NCBI GenBank assembly: GCA_035630195.1
Contig: DASQLD010000501.1
Coordinates: forward strand, 1 to 9,369
Direction of reading: 5' to 3'
Length of the DNA: 9,369 nt
Source of the DNA: DASQDN01 sp035630195
GTDB taxonomy: Bacteria; Acidobacteriota; Terriglobia; Bryobacterales; Bryobacteraceae
Of this stretch, positions 1-6,087 are shown one piece after another. The notes beneath the pieces are model-generated. The model was not told the origin of the DNA and searched no databases. It worked only from the letters and a program-made list of their open reading frames with translations. Position 1 is the first letter of the stretch, and each line of letters opens with the position of its first letter. The position numbers were made by a program, and so were the translations under genes.

Positions 1-75
1 CCGTTTAGGCCTCTCCATACCTGCCACTTTCTCCGGCCAGCGACGTATTATCGCCGCTTTTGGATATGGCGCCCC

Positions 76-333
76 TCATCCGAGCGCCAGAGGGACTTGA
101 ACCCTCCCGAACAACGCGCTGCTCAGCGCAAAGTACACTCCAGTCGATTCCATTACTACCCGCCGCACTTTGTTCTCTCTGAGGAACTCGCGCAATTGCT
201 CCAGGTCCGCTGTGAAGGTGCCGAACACTCTCCTCAGCACTTGCAACTTCTCGCCCTGGCCGATGCGGATGCAGACATTGATGGTCTTTTTGTGTACATC
301 CATGCCGGCGCAACGCTTGTATACTAAATCCAT
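76..333 (-). pseudogene. IS110-family transposase, N-terminal fragment
   Basis: The start ATG at 333-331 follows a strong ribosome site (AAAGGAGG). Residues 9-18 (AGMDVHKKTI) carry the first catalytic Asp (D12) of the DEDD RuvC-like recombinase domain. Residues 58-67 (RVVMESTGVY) carry the next acidic residue (E62). Both are hallmark motifs of IS110 recombinases, which normally run to about 300-400 residues. Here the frame ends at residue 85, and the last ~18 residues look unrelated because they run through the tRNA-like sequence. The remaining DEDD residues and the C-terminal Tnp20 domain with its catalytic serine are missing, so no activity is expected. The family call is secure; the precise break point (about 129-138) is inferred. 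Confidence 0.85.
82..106 (-). other. tRNA-like 3' end fragment (T-arm plus acceptor-like 3' strand)
   Basis: Read on the minus strand, 106-90 forms a textbook T-arm: stem GAGGG, loop TTCAAGT, stem CCCTC. It is followed by seven bases, TGGCGCT, that could be the 3' strand of an acceptor stem. No CCA follows; the next bases are CGGA. Upstream on the minus strand there is a perfect hairpin (GCGCT, loop GAGC, AGCGC) but no recognisable anticodon arm with T33, and no matching AGCGCCA acceptor 5' strand at tRNA distance. If it derives from a tRNA, only the 3' portion survives, directly next to the broken IS110 transposase. It may equally be chance, because 67-72 and 84-89 also form a TGGCGC/GCGCCA inverted repeat that overlaps the supposed acceptor strand. 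Confidence 0.3.
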
Positions 334-580
334 CTTTGACCTCCTTTGCCGTGAGCGAAAGGACGCCTGGAAATTCGATGACTTTCCTTCTCGTGCTCTT
401 TACCTCGCGGCAAAGGCTACACTCCGTTGTGCCACGCACAATGCGTTGAGCGTCCGGACCACATTCACAATCGGGTAGATAAACCCAAACCAATACCGGC
501 CTCTGCTCCGCCCCGGCCAAGACAGAATACCGCCGCTCTGCCCCTTTTCATACCCCGTTTTGGCCTGCGGCAATGACCCA
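129..580 (-). mobile_element. Truncated IS110-family insertion sequence (left end plus 5' part of transposase)
   Basis: The minus strand holds an IS110-type transposase start at 333 preceded by about 245 bases that code for nothing recognisable and are rich in short hairpins. That is the layout of the left end of IS110-group elements. The outer boundary near 580 is inferred from where similarity to the alpha/beta-hydrolase stops (after the GHVDLYDRV segment). The inner boundary near 129 is inferred from where the transposase loses family character, just after the MESTGVY motif. The rest of the transposase and the right end are absent, so the element is immobile by itself. IS110 elements usually lack terminal inverted repeats and make no conspicuous target duplications, so the exact ends cannot be fixed by eye. 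Confidence 0.6.
340..480 (-). ncRNA. Possible remnant of an IS110 bridge RNA (left-end structured RNA)
   Basis: IS110-group elements such as IS621 make a structured bridge RNA from the non-coding left end just upstream of the recombinase gene. In that position this remnant shows three compact hairpins on the minus strand. One is a perfect 6-bp stem TTGTGC/GCACAA with loop GTG (441-427). One is a 7-bp stem CTTTGCC/GGTAAAG with one G-T pair and a GCGA tetraloop of the GNRA type (415-398). One is a 6-bp TCCTTT/AAAGGA stem (363-342) that takes in the ribosome site of the transposase. Identity as bridge RNA is inferred from location and structure only; the guide loops were not identified, and the ends given are approximate. 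Confidence 0.35.
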
Positions 581-1592
581 TTCACTCGGTCGTACAAGTC
601 CACATGTCCCGCCGTCGGAACAACATAAAGTTCCTTTGGCTCGGCTGCCCGCTCGTATGCGTCTTCGCTGAACTCCCGTGAATGCGCGACGTCACCCGTG
701 ATGAACAACATGGGACGTGGCGAAATCGTCTCAATGTCGTTGAGGGGGTAGAAGTTCATGAACTTCGCGTTACTTGTGAGCGTCGGGTGCGTTGTCAGTT
801 CCGGTGACGACCCTTTGGGCGTGACTTCGCCTCGTGGCGTGCGGTAGAAATCGTAAAACTCACGCTCAATAGCAGTAGACTTCTCATTCAGTTCGTGCAC
901 GGTTCCGATGGTGTACCGCGCTCCACCGCCCGTGAACTCCACGTAGCGTTGCGCTGCTGACTCTTCCAGAGCCTTTTTTCTTTGCTCGACGGTGGTCGAA
1001 TGCTTAAGCCCGTTGCGGTTGGCGGCGCCCATGTCGTACATGCTGACGGTGGCAATTGCCCTCATGCGGGGGTCGATCTTCGCGGCGCTGATGACAAAGC
1101 TCCCGCTGCCGCAAATGCCAAGGGCGCCAATCCGGTCCCGGTCAACGAAGGGCCGGGTGCCCAGGAAGTCCACCGCGGCACTGAAATCCTCGCCGTAGAT
1201 ATCGGGTAAAACGGCATCGCGTGGCTCGCCTTCGCTCTCGCCTCAGAATGACAGGTGGAGTGACAGGGTGACGAAGCCACGCTCGGCGAGTTTCTGAGCA
1301 TACAGATTCGCGCTTTGCTCCTTCACTGCACCCATCGGGTGGCCGACCACGATGGCGGGCCATTGCCGTTCTGATTGGAAGCCTTGGGAATGAAGATATT
1401 CCCGGCAACCTTCATTTCGTATTGGTTACGGAACGTTACCTTCTGCGCGGTCACCTTGTCGCTTCGGTAGAAATTGGCGGCCCCATCGACAACAGACTCC
1501 GGGACACGTGCTTCAGAGCTCTTAGATATGCGTGTTTCGGTCGCCGACGCTGCACTTATCAACATGGTTGGTATGAGAAGAAGATGTTTCAC
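580..1592 (-). pseudogene. Exported alpha/beta-hydrolase (dienelactone-hydrolase-like), disrupted pseudogene
   Basis: A GTG start at 1592 (GGAG, 7-base spacer) opens a signal peptide (MKHLLLIPTMLISAASA) and a mature start, NFYRSDKVTAQKVTF. After NGNGP the frame is lost. Continuing in the next frame restores AIVVGHPMGAV and LAERGFVTLSL, so about one base is missing near 1354-1360. That second frame then meets TGA at 1245-1243, where SF-stop-GESEGEP suggests a lost Trp codon. Beyond it the reading is clean: GICGSG nucleophile elbow with Cys (codon 1113-1111), FITGD with the acid, and TAGHVDLYD with the histidine. Similarity ends near 580 at the IS110 boundary, so the last strand and helix are gone. 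Frame 1173-400 could be read from an internal GTG but lacks half the fold. Substrate unknown; family call firm. Confidence 0.85.
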
Positions 1593-1725
1593 TTGAGTTC
1601 TCCATCGGGTGGATGTTTTCCGGCGATTCGCACAGACTGTTCTGCCAAATCCTGCGCGGAGATCTCGTCGAAAGCGGCTGGTGAGGCGATGTTTTGCCTT
1701 ACAACTTCAGCTTAACGGCCACGAC

Positions 1726-1748
1726 CTGTCTTGAGTAGAGGGCGACAG
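1726..1748. promoter_or_regulatory. Candidate LysR-type operator (inverted repeat) in the divergent intergenic region
   Basis: A perfect 5-bp dyad, CTGTC (1726-1730) and GACAG (1744-1748), is separated by 13 bases and centred about 41 bases upstream of the lysR start. It lies between lysR and the divergent hydrolase pseudogene. LysR regulators usually bind interrupted dyads near their own promoter and the divergent target gene. The match to a T-N11-A box is only approximate. The rest of 1593-1777 holds no gene that I can support. Confidence 0.3.
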
Positions 1749-1777
1749 TTCAAAGGCTCGATGAGTAGAATTCATGA

Positions 1778-2662
1778 ATGGCAGGAGACGATCTAAGCAT
1801 TCTTTCCACGCTTCTCGCGGTTGCAGAGGAGAGGAGCTTCACACGTGCGGCAAAGCGGCTCGGTGTCTCCCCTTCTGCGGTTAGTCACGCGATGAGAGGG
1901 CTGGAGGAGCGACTCGGGGTCCGCTTGCTCGCTCGCACCACCCGCAGCGTAGCGCCGACCGAAGCAGGAGAGCAACTGCTGGCGCGGCTCGGCCCTGCTC
2001 TCACCGAGGTTCGTGACGCGCTGGGCCAGATTTCCGGCCTGCGTGATACGCCGGCGGGCCGCGTCCGTTTACTCATGCCGCGCTTTGCGGTGGAGTCGGT
2101 CCTTGCTCCAAAACTCGCGCAGTTCGCACGGGAATATCCTGACATTCTGCTGGATGTGACCACCGACGACAGCCGGATGGATATCGTGGCGGGTGGCTTC
2201 GACGCGGGCATTCACCTTGGGGAATACATTGCAAAGGACATGATCGCGGTCCGGGTGTCCGCCGATCACCAGCCAGTGATCACAGGCTCGCCTGCCTATT
2301 TCGAATCACATCCACGGCCGAGGTCACCGCGTGACCTCCTCCAGCATCAGTGCATCAACTTTCGCCACGGCTCGGCTGGTTTGTACCGGTGGGAGTTCGA
2401 GAAGGGCAAAAAGTCTCTGTCGGTCGCGGTCACTGGGCCGCTAACTGTCGATGACGTGATTCTCGTGCTTCGAGCCGCGCTCGACGGTGTCGGTTTGGCA
2501 TTTCTGGCCGAGCATCAGGTTGAGTCGCATCTTGAGAGCGGCGCACTGGTACGCGTTTTGGAGTCATGGTGTCAGCCGTATCCGGGCTTTTTCCTGTACT
2601 ACCCGAGCCGTCGGCAGCAGCCACCCGCGCTCGCAGCCCTAATCAATGTCCTTCGTATGTAG
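1778..2662 (+). CDS. LysR-type transcriptional regulator (CrgA/DmlR-like subgroup)
   Basis: The 294-residue protein has normal LysR length. Residues 5-65 form the winged helix-turn-helix (SFTRAAKRLGVSPSAVSHAM, then LEERLGVRLLARTTRSVAPTEAG). A linker helix runs to about 90, and from about 93 a periplasmic-binding-protein-like effector domain follows (GRVRLLMPRF, GFDAGIHLGE, LLQHQCINFRH, LTVDDVILVLRAALDGVGLAFL), as in the subgroup that includes CrgA and DmlR. ATG 1778 places the HTH at the standard distance, although no strong ribosome site is visible; the ATG at 1774 is out of frame. It is divergent from the alpha/beta-hydrolase, its most likely original target besides itself, and that gene is now broken. 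The effector cannot be predicted. The 96 bases after its stop, towards the convergent FecR gene, contain no clear terminator. Confidence 0.9.
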   Translation: MAGDDLSILSTLLAVAEERSFTRAAKRLGVSPSAVSHAMRGLEERLGVRLLARTTRSVAPTEAGEQLLARLGPALTEVRDALGQISGLRDTPAGRVRLLMPRFAVESVLAPKLAQFAREYPDILLDVTTDDSRMDIVAGGFDAGIHLGEYIAKDMIAVRVSADHQPVITGSPAYFESHPRPRSPRDLLQHQCINFRHGSAGLYRWEFEKGKKSLSVAVTGPLTVDDVILVLRAALDGVGLAFLAEHQVESHLESGALVRVLESWCQPYPGFFLYYPSRRQQPPALAALINVLRM

Positions 2663-2758
2663 AGCCTTGTGCGTGTTGGTCAGCCTGCCTGCCCGCAGAA
2701 AAGGGTATTCTTCCGGAGAACGGCGTTATCGAATATCAGTCGAATCGTACAGCGGTCG

Positions 2759-3547
2759 CTACTCGTTTGCCGGAGGGGGAGGTGGTGGTGGCGGAGGAGC
2801 CTCGGTATCGGCGTCGCCGGGGGTTCCCCCACCGCCGACGGGACCAGCGCCGCCGCCCGGGATCGACGTGCCGCCCGCCGATGGAGCGCGATAAATGATC
2901 CGGTAAAGAGCTTCGGTTGCGGCGCGGAGGCCCTGCTGAATCGCGGCGCCCTTCACCGGAGAGGTTCGTTGGGCAAGTGGCTGATCGCGGTACACACGCA
3001 GTGATTCACCCGGGTTTACGAATTTGGGATGATTTGTCGGCAACAGTTTATGCTGCACTTCGACGAGGCCTTCTTCCACTGCGACAAGCGTCGAATCCTG
3101 ATCTTCCACCGCAACGTCGAAAACAGTTCCGCGAACCGAAATAACAGCGGTCGGAGTAATTACCCGATTATTATTCGGTTGGCCACCGAGTTTTTGAATA
3201 TGTACTTTAACGCGACCGAGCCAAACATCCAAAAGATCTTTTAAGTTTGCGGGATTGGCACGGAAAATCACCCGGGAATTCGGGTATACTTCAAAGGTAC
3301 TGCCATCCGAAACCTGGAATACGGCAAACCCGTCCGAACCGGTGACGATAACCTGCCGCACCTGAACAGAACTCCCCACCTGAAGCGCCCAAGGAGTAGA
3401 GTCTTTCAGAACAGATACCTGCCCTGTCAGTTGCGTAACCTTAGCAGCCGCTTCAGTAGAGAAGAAAGGTAAGCTTTGAGCTGAACACACGCACAGCAGT
3501 GCTGTCGATAACAGCCAGGCTGCAATGGAGTTCTGAAATACGCTCAT
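2759..3547 (-). CDS. Secreted FecR-domain protein with C-terminal Gly/Pro-rich tail
   Basis: The 262-residue product starts with a Sec signal peptide (hydrophobic 8-20, likely cut after CSA at 23). Residues about 58-168 match the FecR domain pattern: VGSSVQVRQVIVTGSDGFAVFQ, then SRVIFRAN, then TPTAVISVRGTVFDVAVE and VEEGLVEVQH. The domain is a beta-rich envelope module. Classical FecR has a cytoplasmic anti-sigma region and a TM helix, but here the whole domain is exported, and no sigma factor or TonB receptor gene is adjacent. FecIR-type signalling is therefore unlikely, and a structural or sensory envelope role is only a guess. Residues 222-262 are low-complexity Gly/Pro and end with nine consecutive prolines plus ANE. 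The start ATG is supported by GAGGG seven bases upstream. It converges on lysR and diverges from the 3670 gene. Confidence 0.85.
   Translation of the reverse strand: MSVFQNSIAAWLLSTALLCVCSAQSLPFFSTEAAAKVTQLTGQVSVLKDSTPWALQVGSSVQVRQVIVTGSDGFAVFQVSDGSTFEVYPNSRVIFRANPANLKDLLDVWLGRVKVHIQKLGGQPNNNRVITPTAVISVRGTVFDVAVEDQDSTLVAVEEGLVEVQHKLLPTNHPKFVNPGESLRVYRDQPLAQRTSPVKGAAIQQGLRAATEALYRIIYRAPSAGGTSIPGGGAGPVGGGGTPGDADTEAPPPPPPPPPANE
2771..2797 (-). repeat. Polyproline tract (nine Pro codons) at the 3' end of the FecR-domain gene
   Basis: Residues 251-259 are nine prolines in a row, encoded by mixed CCT, CCG, CCA and CCC codons. The mixture argues for selection at the protein level rather than simple slippage, although three CCA codons stand in tandem. 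Such runs stall ribosomes and normally need elongation factor P. The tract is three residues from the stop codon. Confidence 0.9.
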
Positions 3548-3550
3548 TAC

Positions 3551-3565
3551 TAGACCCTCAGTCTA
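3551..3565 (-). promoter_or_regulatory. Small hairpin presenting the ribosome-binding site of the FecR-domain gene
   Basis: On the minus strand TAGAC/GTCTA forms a 5-bp stem around a TGAGG loop. The GAGG of that loop is the best Shine-Dalgarno match for the ATG at 3547-3545. A loop-exposed site would stay accessible, so the hairpin may only insulate it, or it may be chance. Confidence 0.25.
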
Positions 3566-3669
3566 ACATCAAAATTGCAATGCAAACATGGGGCCTACGG
3601 GCAATATAGGTATAAATCCCTTTGTGTCTCAGGCATTTGAGCCGATAGGGCTTACTGAAACAGGTTAAG
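3566..3669. promoter_or_regulatory. Divergent promoter region between the FecR-domain gene and the propeller gene
   Basis: Both flanking genes point away from this ~100-base gap, so it must carry their control signals. It is AT-richer than its surroundings. TATAAA at 3611-3616 (plus) and TATATT at 3608-3603 (minus) are possible -10 elements, but neither has a convincing -35 at 16-18 bases. The plus-strand gene has only a weak AGG five bases before its ATG. Confidence 0.3.
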
Positions 3670-5517
3670 ATGGACACATCTGTGTGTCGTAAAGCCACAC
3701 TACTAGCAATCACGGTCGCCTTTTCTCCCATCTGGGGGCAAGGTACTGCTGCGCTCGATTGGCGGCGCATCGGCAACACCGTAATGGATCTGTCGCTTGC
3801 ATCTCCGGCGGCCGGACCGGTCGATCGTGTCTGGTATTCGGCAGATGGTGACAGTCTTTTCGCGAAAACACAATCCGGCCGGGTCTGGCAAACCTCTGAC
3901 TTCGAGAAGTGGACGCAGGCCACGGTCGAGCCGCCAGATCGCAATGCAGGCCTCACGGTCGGACCCGATGGCGCACTCGTAGTTGCTCACCCGCTTCAAG
4001 CCAGCAGAATGTATGCCGCGGGCAAGTTCGCATACCGATCCGATGACAGCGGTCTGAACTGGACAAACGTCACCCGAACCGGTTCAGAATCGATTTTGGG
4101 CGCCGTCCTTCTGGATGCCGCAGTCTCACCGCGGAACCCGGAAGAAGTCGTGGTCGGAGGCTCTCACGGTTTGTGGCGATCGATGGACGGCGGCGAATCG
4201 TGGTCTGGATTGAATGACGGTTTTCCGAACCTACCCGTGGAGCGCATACTTGCGGCGCCGGGAGATGGTAAGCCCGTGCATATCGTCGCGGGGGACACAG
4301 AGTTCGTATGGGCGGCTGGCGAACGGCTGGCATGGCGAGCCGCGGAGACTTCCCTCCTGGCAGCCGAACAAGAATTACGCTCCGCCGCGACAGCGGCTTT
4401 GGGAGCTCCTGTGACGGCGGTGGCCTCTTCGGGCGATATCGCCTATGCCGGCGCTGCTGACGGTAGGCTCTTTTTTTCTCGCGATCGTGGCGCCAACTGG
4501 GGCGCCTCCGGCATCGTCGCCGGGGCCGGTTCCATCTCGCGAATCCGAATCGACGCGAAAGACGTAAACACAGCTGTGGCGATCACAGAGTCTCGGGGAC
4601 GCGGTCGTGTCCTTCGAACGAACACTGCAGGCGTGTTTTGGGAAGATCTCTCGGGCAATCTGCCTCCAACCGCACTCGTTCGGGGGGTCGCTTTCGATCG
4701 GGCATCGAACGCCATCTACGCGGCGACGGATCGCGGAGTATTTTTCGCTTATACCGAGTCCAGCGTCCCTGCTTGGACGGTTCTTCGGTCCGGGTCGGCA
4801 TGGGACGTGGCTCTCGATACCGATGGCAACCAACTCTATGCAGCATTTGAGGAATCCGGCCTCTTCGGCGCGCTTGCCCCCCACCGTCTGCGCGATCCGC
4901 GCGTGGTGAGCGCGGCGGATCGGGTGGCGCGCGCCGCTGCTCCCGGCTCATTACTCAGCGTGATCGGGGCTAAGGTAAACGCGGCGCGGATCGGCGAACG
5001 CAATGCTCCTGTGCTCGCCTCGACAGACATCGAATCGCAAATTCAAGTCCCATTCGATGCAGCGGGAACGAATGTCCACCTTTCTACGGACACTACGGCC
5101 GGCGCTCGTCAGCTCGGTTTGACTCTTCTGCCAGCTTCGCCGTCCATCTTTGTCGATCCTGACGGCGTGCCTCTGGTGTTGAACGCGGAAACAGGCCTGG
5201 TGCTCGATCCTGGGGCGCCGGCGCGATCCGGAACTCGTTTGCAAATCCTTGCCACTGGATTGGGACGCGTACAACCCGAGTGGCCGACAGGCCTAGCAGC
5301 ACCGATCGAGAATCCGCCGCGAGTCATGACAGCGGTCCGCGCCTATCTCGAACGCGAACCGGTGGAAGTGACCCGCGCCACGCTGGCTCCGGGTTACGTC
5401 GGCATGTATCTGGTAGAGGTGCAGTTGCCGGCCCTAGTCAATCGCGGCACAGCCGAACTTTATATAGAAGCGCAGAACCATCAGAGCAATCGCATCCGCA
5501 TTTATCTGGAGCCTTAA
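3670..5517 (+). CDS. Secreted Asp-box beta-propeller protein with TIGR03437 (Solibacter) C-terminal domain
   Basis: The 615-residue protein has a signal peptide (CRK, then hydrophobic 9-20, with a likely cut near GQG). Residues about 28-415 are propeller-like with Asp-box or YCF48/BNR motifs: SDDSGLNW (124-131), SMDGGESW (171-178), SRDRGANW (270-277) and a degenerate TNTAGVFW (317-324). Similar repeats occur in sialidases, VPS10/sortilin and HCF136-type proteins, but I see no glycosidase catalytic set, so enzyme activity is not claimed. From about 424 the features of the Solibacter C-terminal domain follow: AAPGSLLSVIGAKV, QIQVPFD, PASPSIFV, LQILATGLGRVQPEWPTGLAAP, APGYVGMYLVEVQLPA. This is a beta-sandwich-like module found on many secreted acidobacterial proteins. 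It is first in the plus-strand gene row, 5 bp before the methyltransferase. Domain calls are good; its job is unknown. Confidence 0.85.
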   Translation: MDTSVCRKATLLAITVAFSPIWGQGTAALDWRRIGNTVMDLSLASPAAGPVDRVWYSADGDSLFAKTQSGRVWQTSDFEKWTQATVEPPDRNAGLTVGPDGALVVAHPLQASRMYAAGKFAYRSDDSGLNWTNVTRTGSESILGAVLLDAAVSPRNPEEVVVGGSHGLWRSMDGGESWSGLNDGFPNLPVERILAAPGDGKPVHIVAGDTEFVWAAGERLAWRAAETSLLAAEQELRSAATAALGAPVTAVASSGDIAYAGAADGRLFFSRDRGANWGASGIVAGAGSISRIRIDAKDVNTAVAITESRGRGRVLRTNTAGVFWEDLSGNLPPTALVRGVAFDRASNAIYAATDRGVFFAYTESSVPAWTVLRSGSAWDVALDTDGNQLYAAFEESGLFGALAPHRLRDPRVVSAADRVARAAAPGSLLSVIGAKVNAARIGERNAPVLASTDIESQIQVPFDAAGTNVHLSTDTTAGARQLGLTLLPASPSIFVDPDGVPLVLNAETGLVLDPGAPARSGTRLQILATGLGRVQPEWPTGLAAPIENPPRVMTAVRAYLEREPVEVTRATLAPGYVGMYLVEVQLPALVNRGTAELYIEAQNHQSNRIRIYLEP

Positions 5518-5522
5518 TCGTC

Positions 5523-6050
5523 ATGAGATTTGCTGTTTTGCTGAGTGCGGTAGCTTGCGCATTCGCGCAGGAAAAGGAATCGGACAAACTCGCGCCGTAT
5601 TACCCGACGCCGCCTTCCATTGTTCAGAAGATGCTGGAAGTTGCCGGCTTAGCCAAGGGCGAGAAAATGTTCGATCTCGGCAGCGGCGACGGGCGCATCG
5701 TGATGATGGCCGCGTCGAAGTTCAAGGCCGACTCAATCGGGGTGGAACTCGATCCATCGCTTGCGCGTCAGAGTTCAGAAGAACTTCGCCGGAAGGGCCT
5801 GGACAAAACGTCGCGCATTATTCACGGCGATATTCTCAAGCAGGATTACTCGTCCGCCGACGTGATAACGGCCTACTTATTGCCGAAAGCAATGGAACTG
5901 GTACGGCCCATTCTGGAAAAGCAGTTAAAAAAAGGAGCTCGTGTTGTCGCTCACGATTTCGAAATGGTGGGCTGGAAGCCTGAAAAAACAGAGACCATTG
6001 AGGATGACGGTGAGGGACGCAGCCACACAATATATTTGTATCGCCGGTGA
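5523..6050 (+). CDS. Class I SAM-dependent methyltransferase (FAM173-like) with apparent signal peptide
   Basis: The 175-residue protein has SAM-binding motif I at 51-57 (DLGSGDG), GVELD at 73-77 (motif II acidic residue E75) and HGDI at 101-104. YYPTPPSIVQKML precedes motif I, and LLPKAMELVRPILEKQLKKGARVV with HDFEMVGWKP follows. This arrangement resembles the small FAM173/ATPSCKMT-type protein-lysine methyltransferases and their bacterial relatives; the substrate here is not known. The first 15 residues, MRFAVLLSAVACAFA before QEKE, look like a cleavable Sec signal. That is unexpected for a SAM-using enzyme. ATG 5523 lies 5 bp after the preceding stop, with GGAG inside the previous gene. 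The frame stays open upstream to 5280, but that part overlaps the propeller gene and has no family character, so 5523 is preferred. Confidence 0.8.
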   Translation: MRFAVLLSAVACAFAQEKESDKLAPYYPTPPSIVQKMLEVAGLAKGEKMFDLGSGDGRIVMMAASKFKADSIGVELDPSLARQSSEELRRKGLDKTSRIIHGDILKQDYSSADVITAYLLPKAMELVRPILEKQLKKGARVVAHDFEMVGWKPEKTETIEDDGEGRSHTIYLYRR

Positions 6051-6087
6051 GGGTTCGGGAATCAAAGGCGCGGAGCGGAGTGAGGAA

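Noticed and set aside
67..89. TGGCGC/GCGCCA inverted repeat with an 11-base loop
   Set aside because: It is too short to call a terminator (no T-run on either strand) or an IS end; kept only as a caution against the tRNA reading.
5..520. Long minus-strand open frame covering the IS110 start and the tRNA-like segment
   Set aside because: It runs in a different frame over the recognisable IS110 transposase, shows no protein-family character, and its tail is the translation of tRNA-like sequence.
400..1173. A stand-alone 257-residue hydrolase read from the internal GTG at 1173
   Set aside because: It starts in the middle of the alpha/beta fold, lacks the signal peptide and first strands found upstream in another frame, and its last ~60 residues are IS sequence.
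1243..1245. TGA as a recoded (selenocysteine) codon
   Set aside because: The position corresponds to a probable Trp, there is a separate frameshift upstream, and the gene is truncated; decay explains it better.
1236..1262. Minus-strand TGTCATTCTGAGGCGAGAGCG, similar in look to a dispersed bacterial repeat
   Set aside because: The surrounding codons continue the hydrolase protein on both sides (TLSL before, GESEGEP after), so it is explained as coding sequence with one Trp-to-stop change.
1422..1715. Plus-strand open frame of 97 codons in the hydrolase/lysR intergenic area
   Set aside because: It is antisense to the hydrolase N-terminus, with no recognisable motif and no good ribosome site.
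2663..2758. Possible bidirectional terminator between lysR and the FecR-domain gene
   Set aside because: Only a 4-bp TTCT/AGAA hairpin around 2708-2720 is visible, with no T-run.
5280..5522. N-terminal extension of the methyltransferase frame
   Set aside because: It overlaps the conserved C-terminal domain of the propeller gene and has no family similarity; the signal-like start at 5523 is better.
5941..6087. Upstream GTG start at 5941 for the kinase, preceded by AAGGAG
   Set aside because: It would overlap the methyltransferase by 110 bp; the purine run simply encodes the LKKGA segment of that protein, and the extra residues lack kinase or membrane character.
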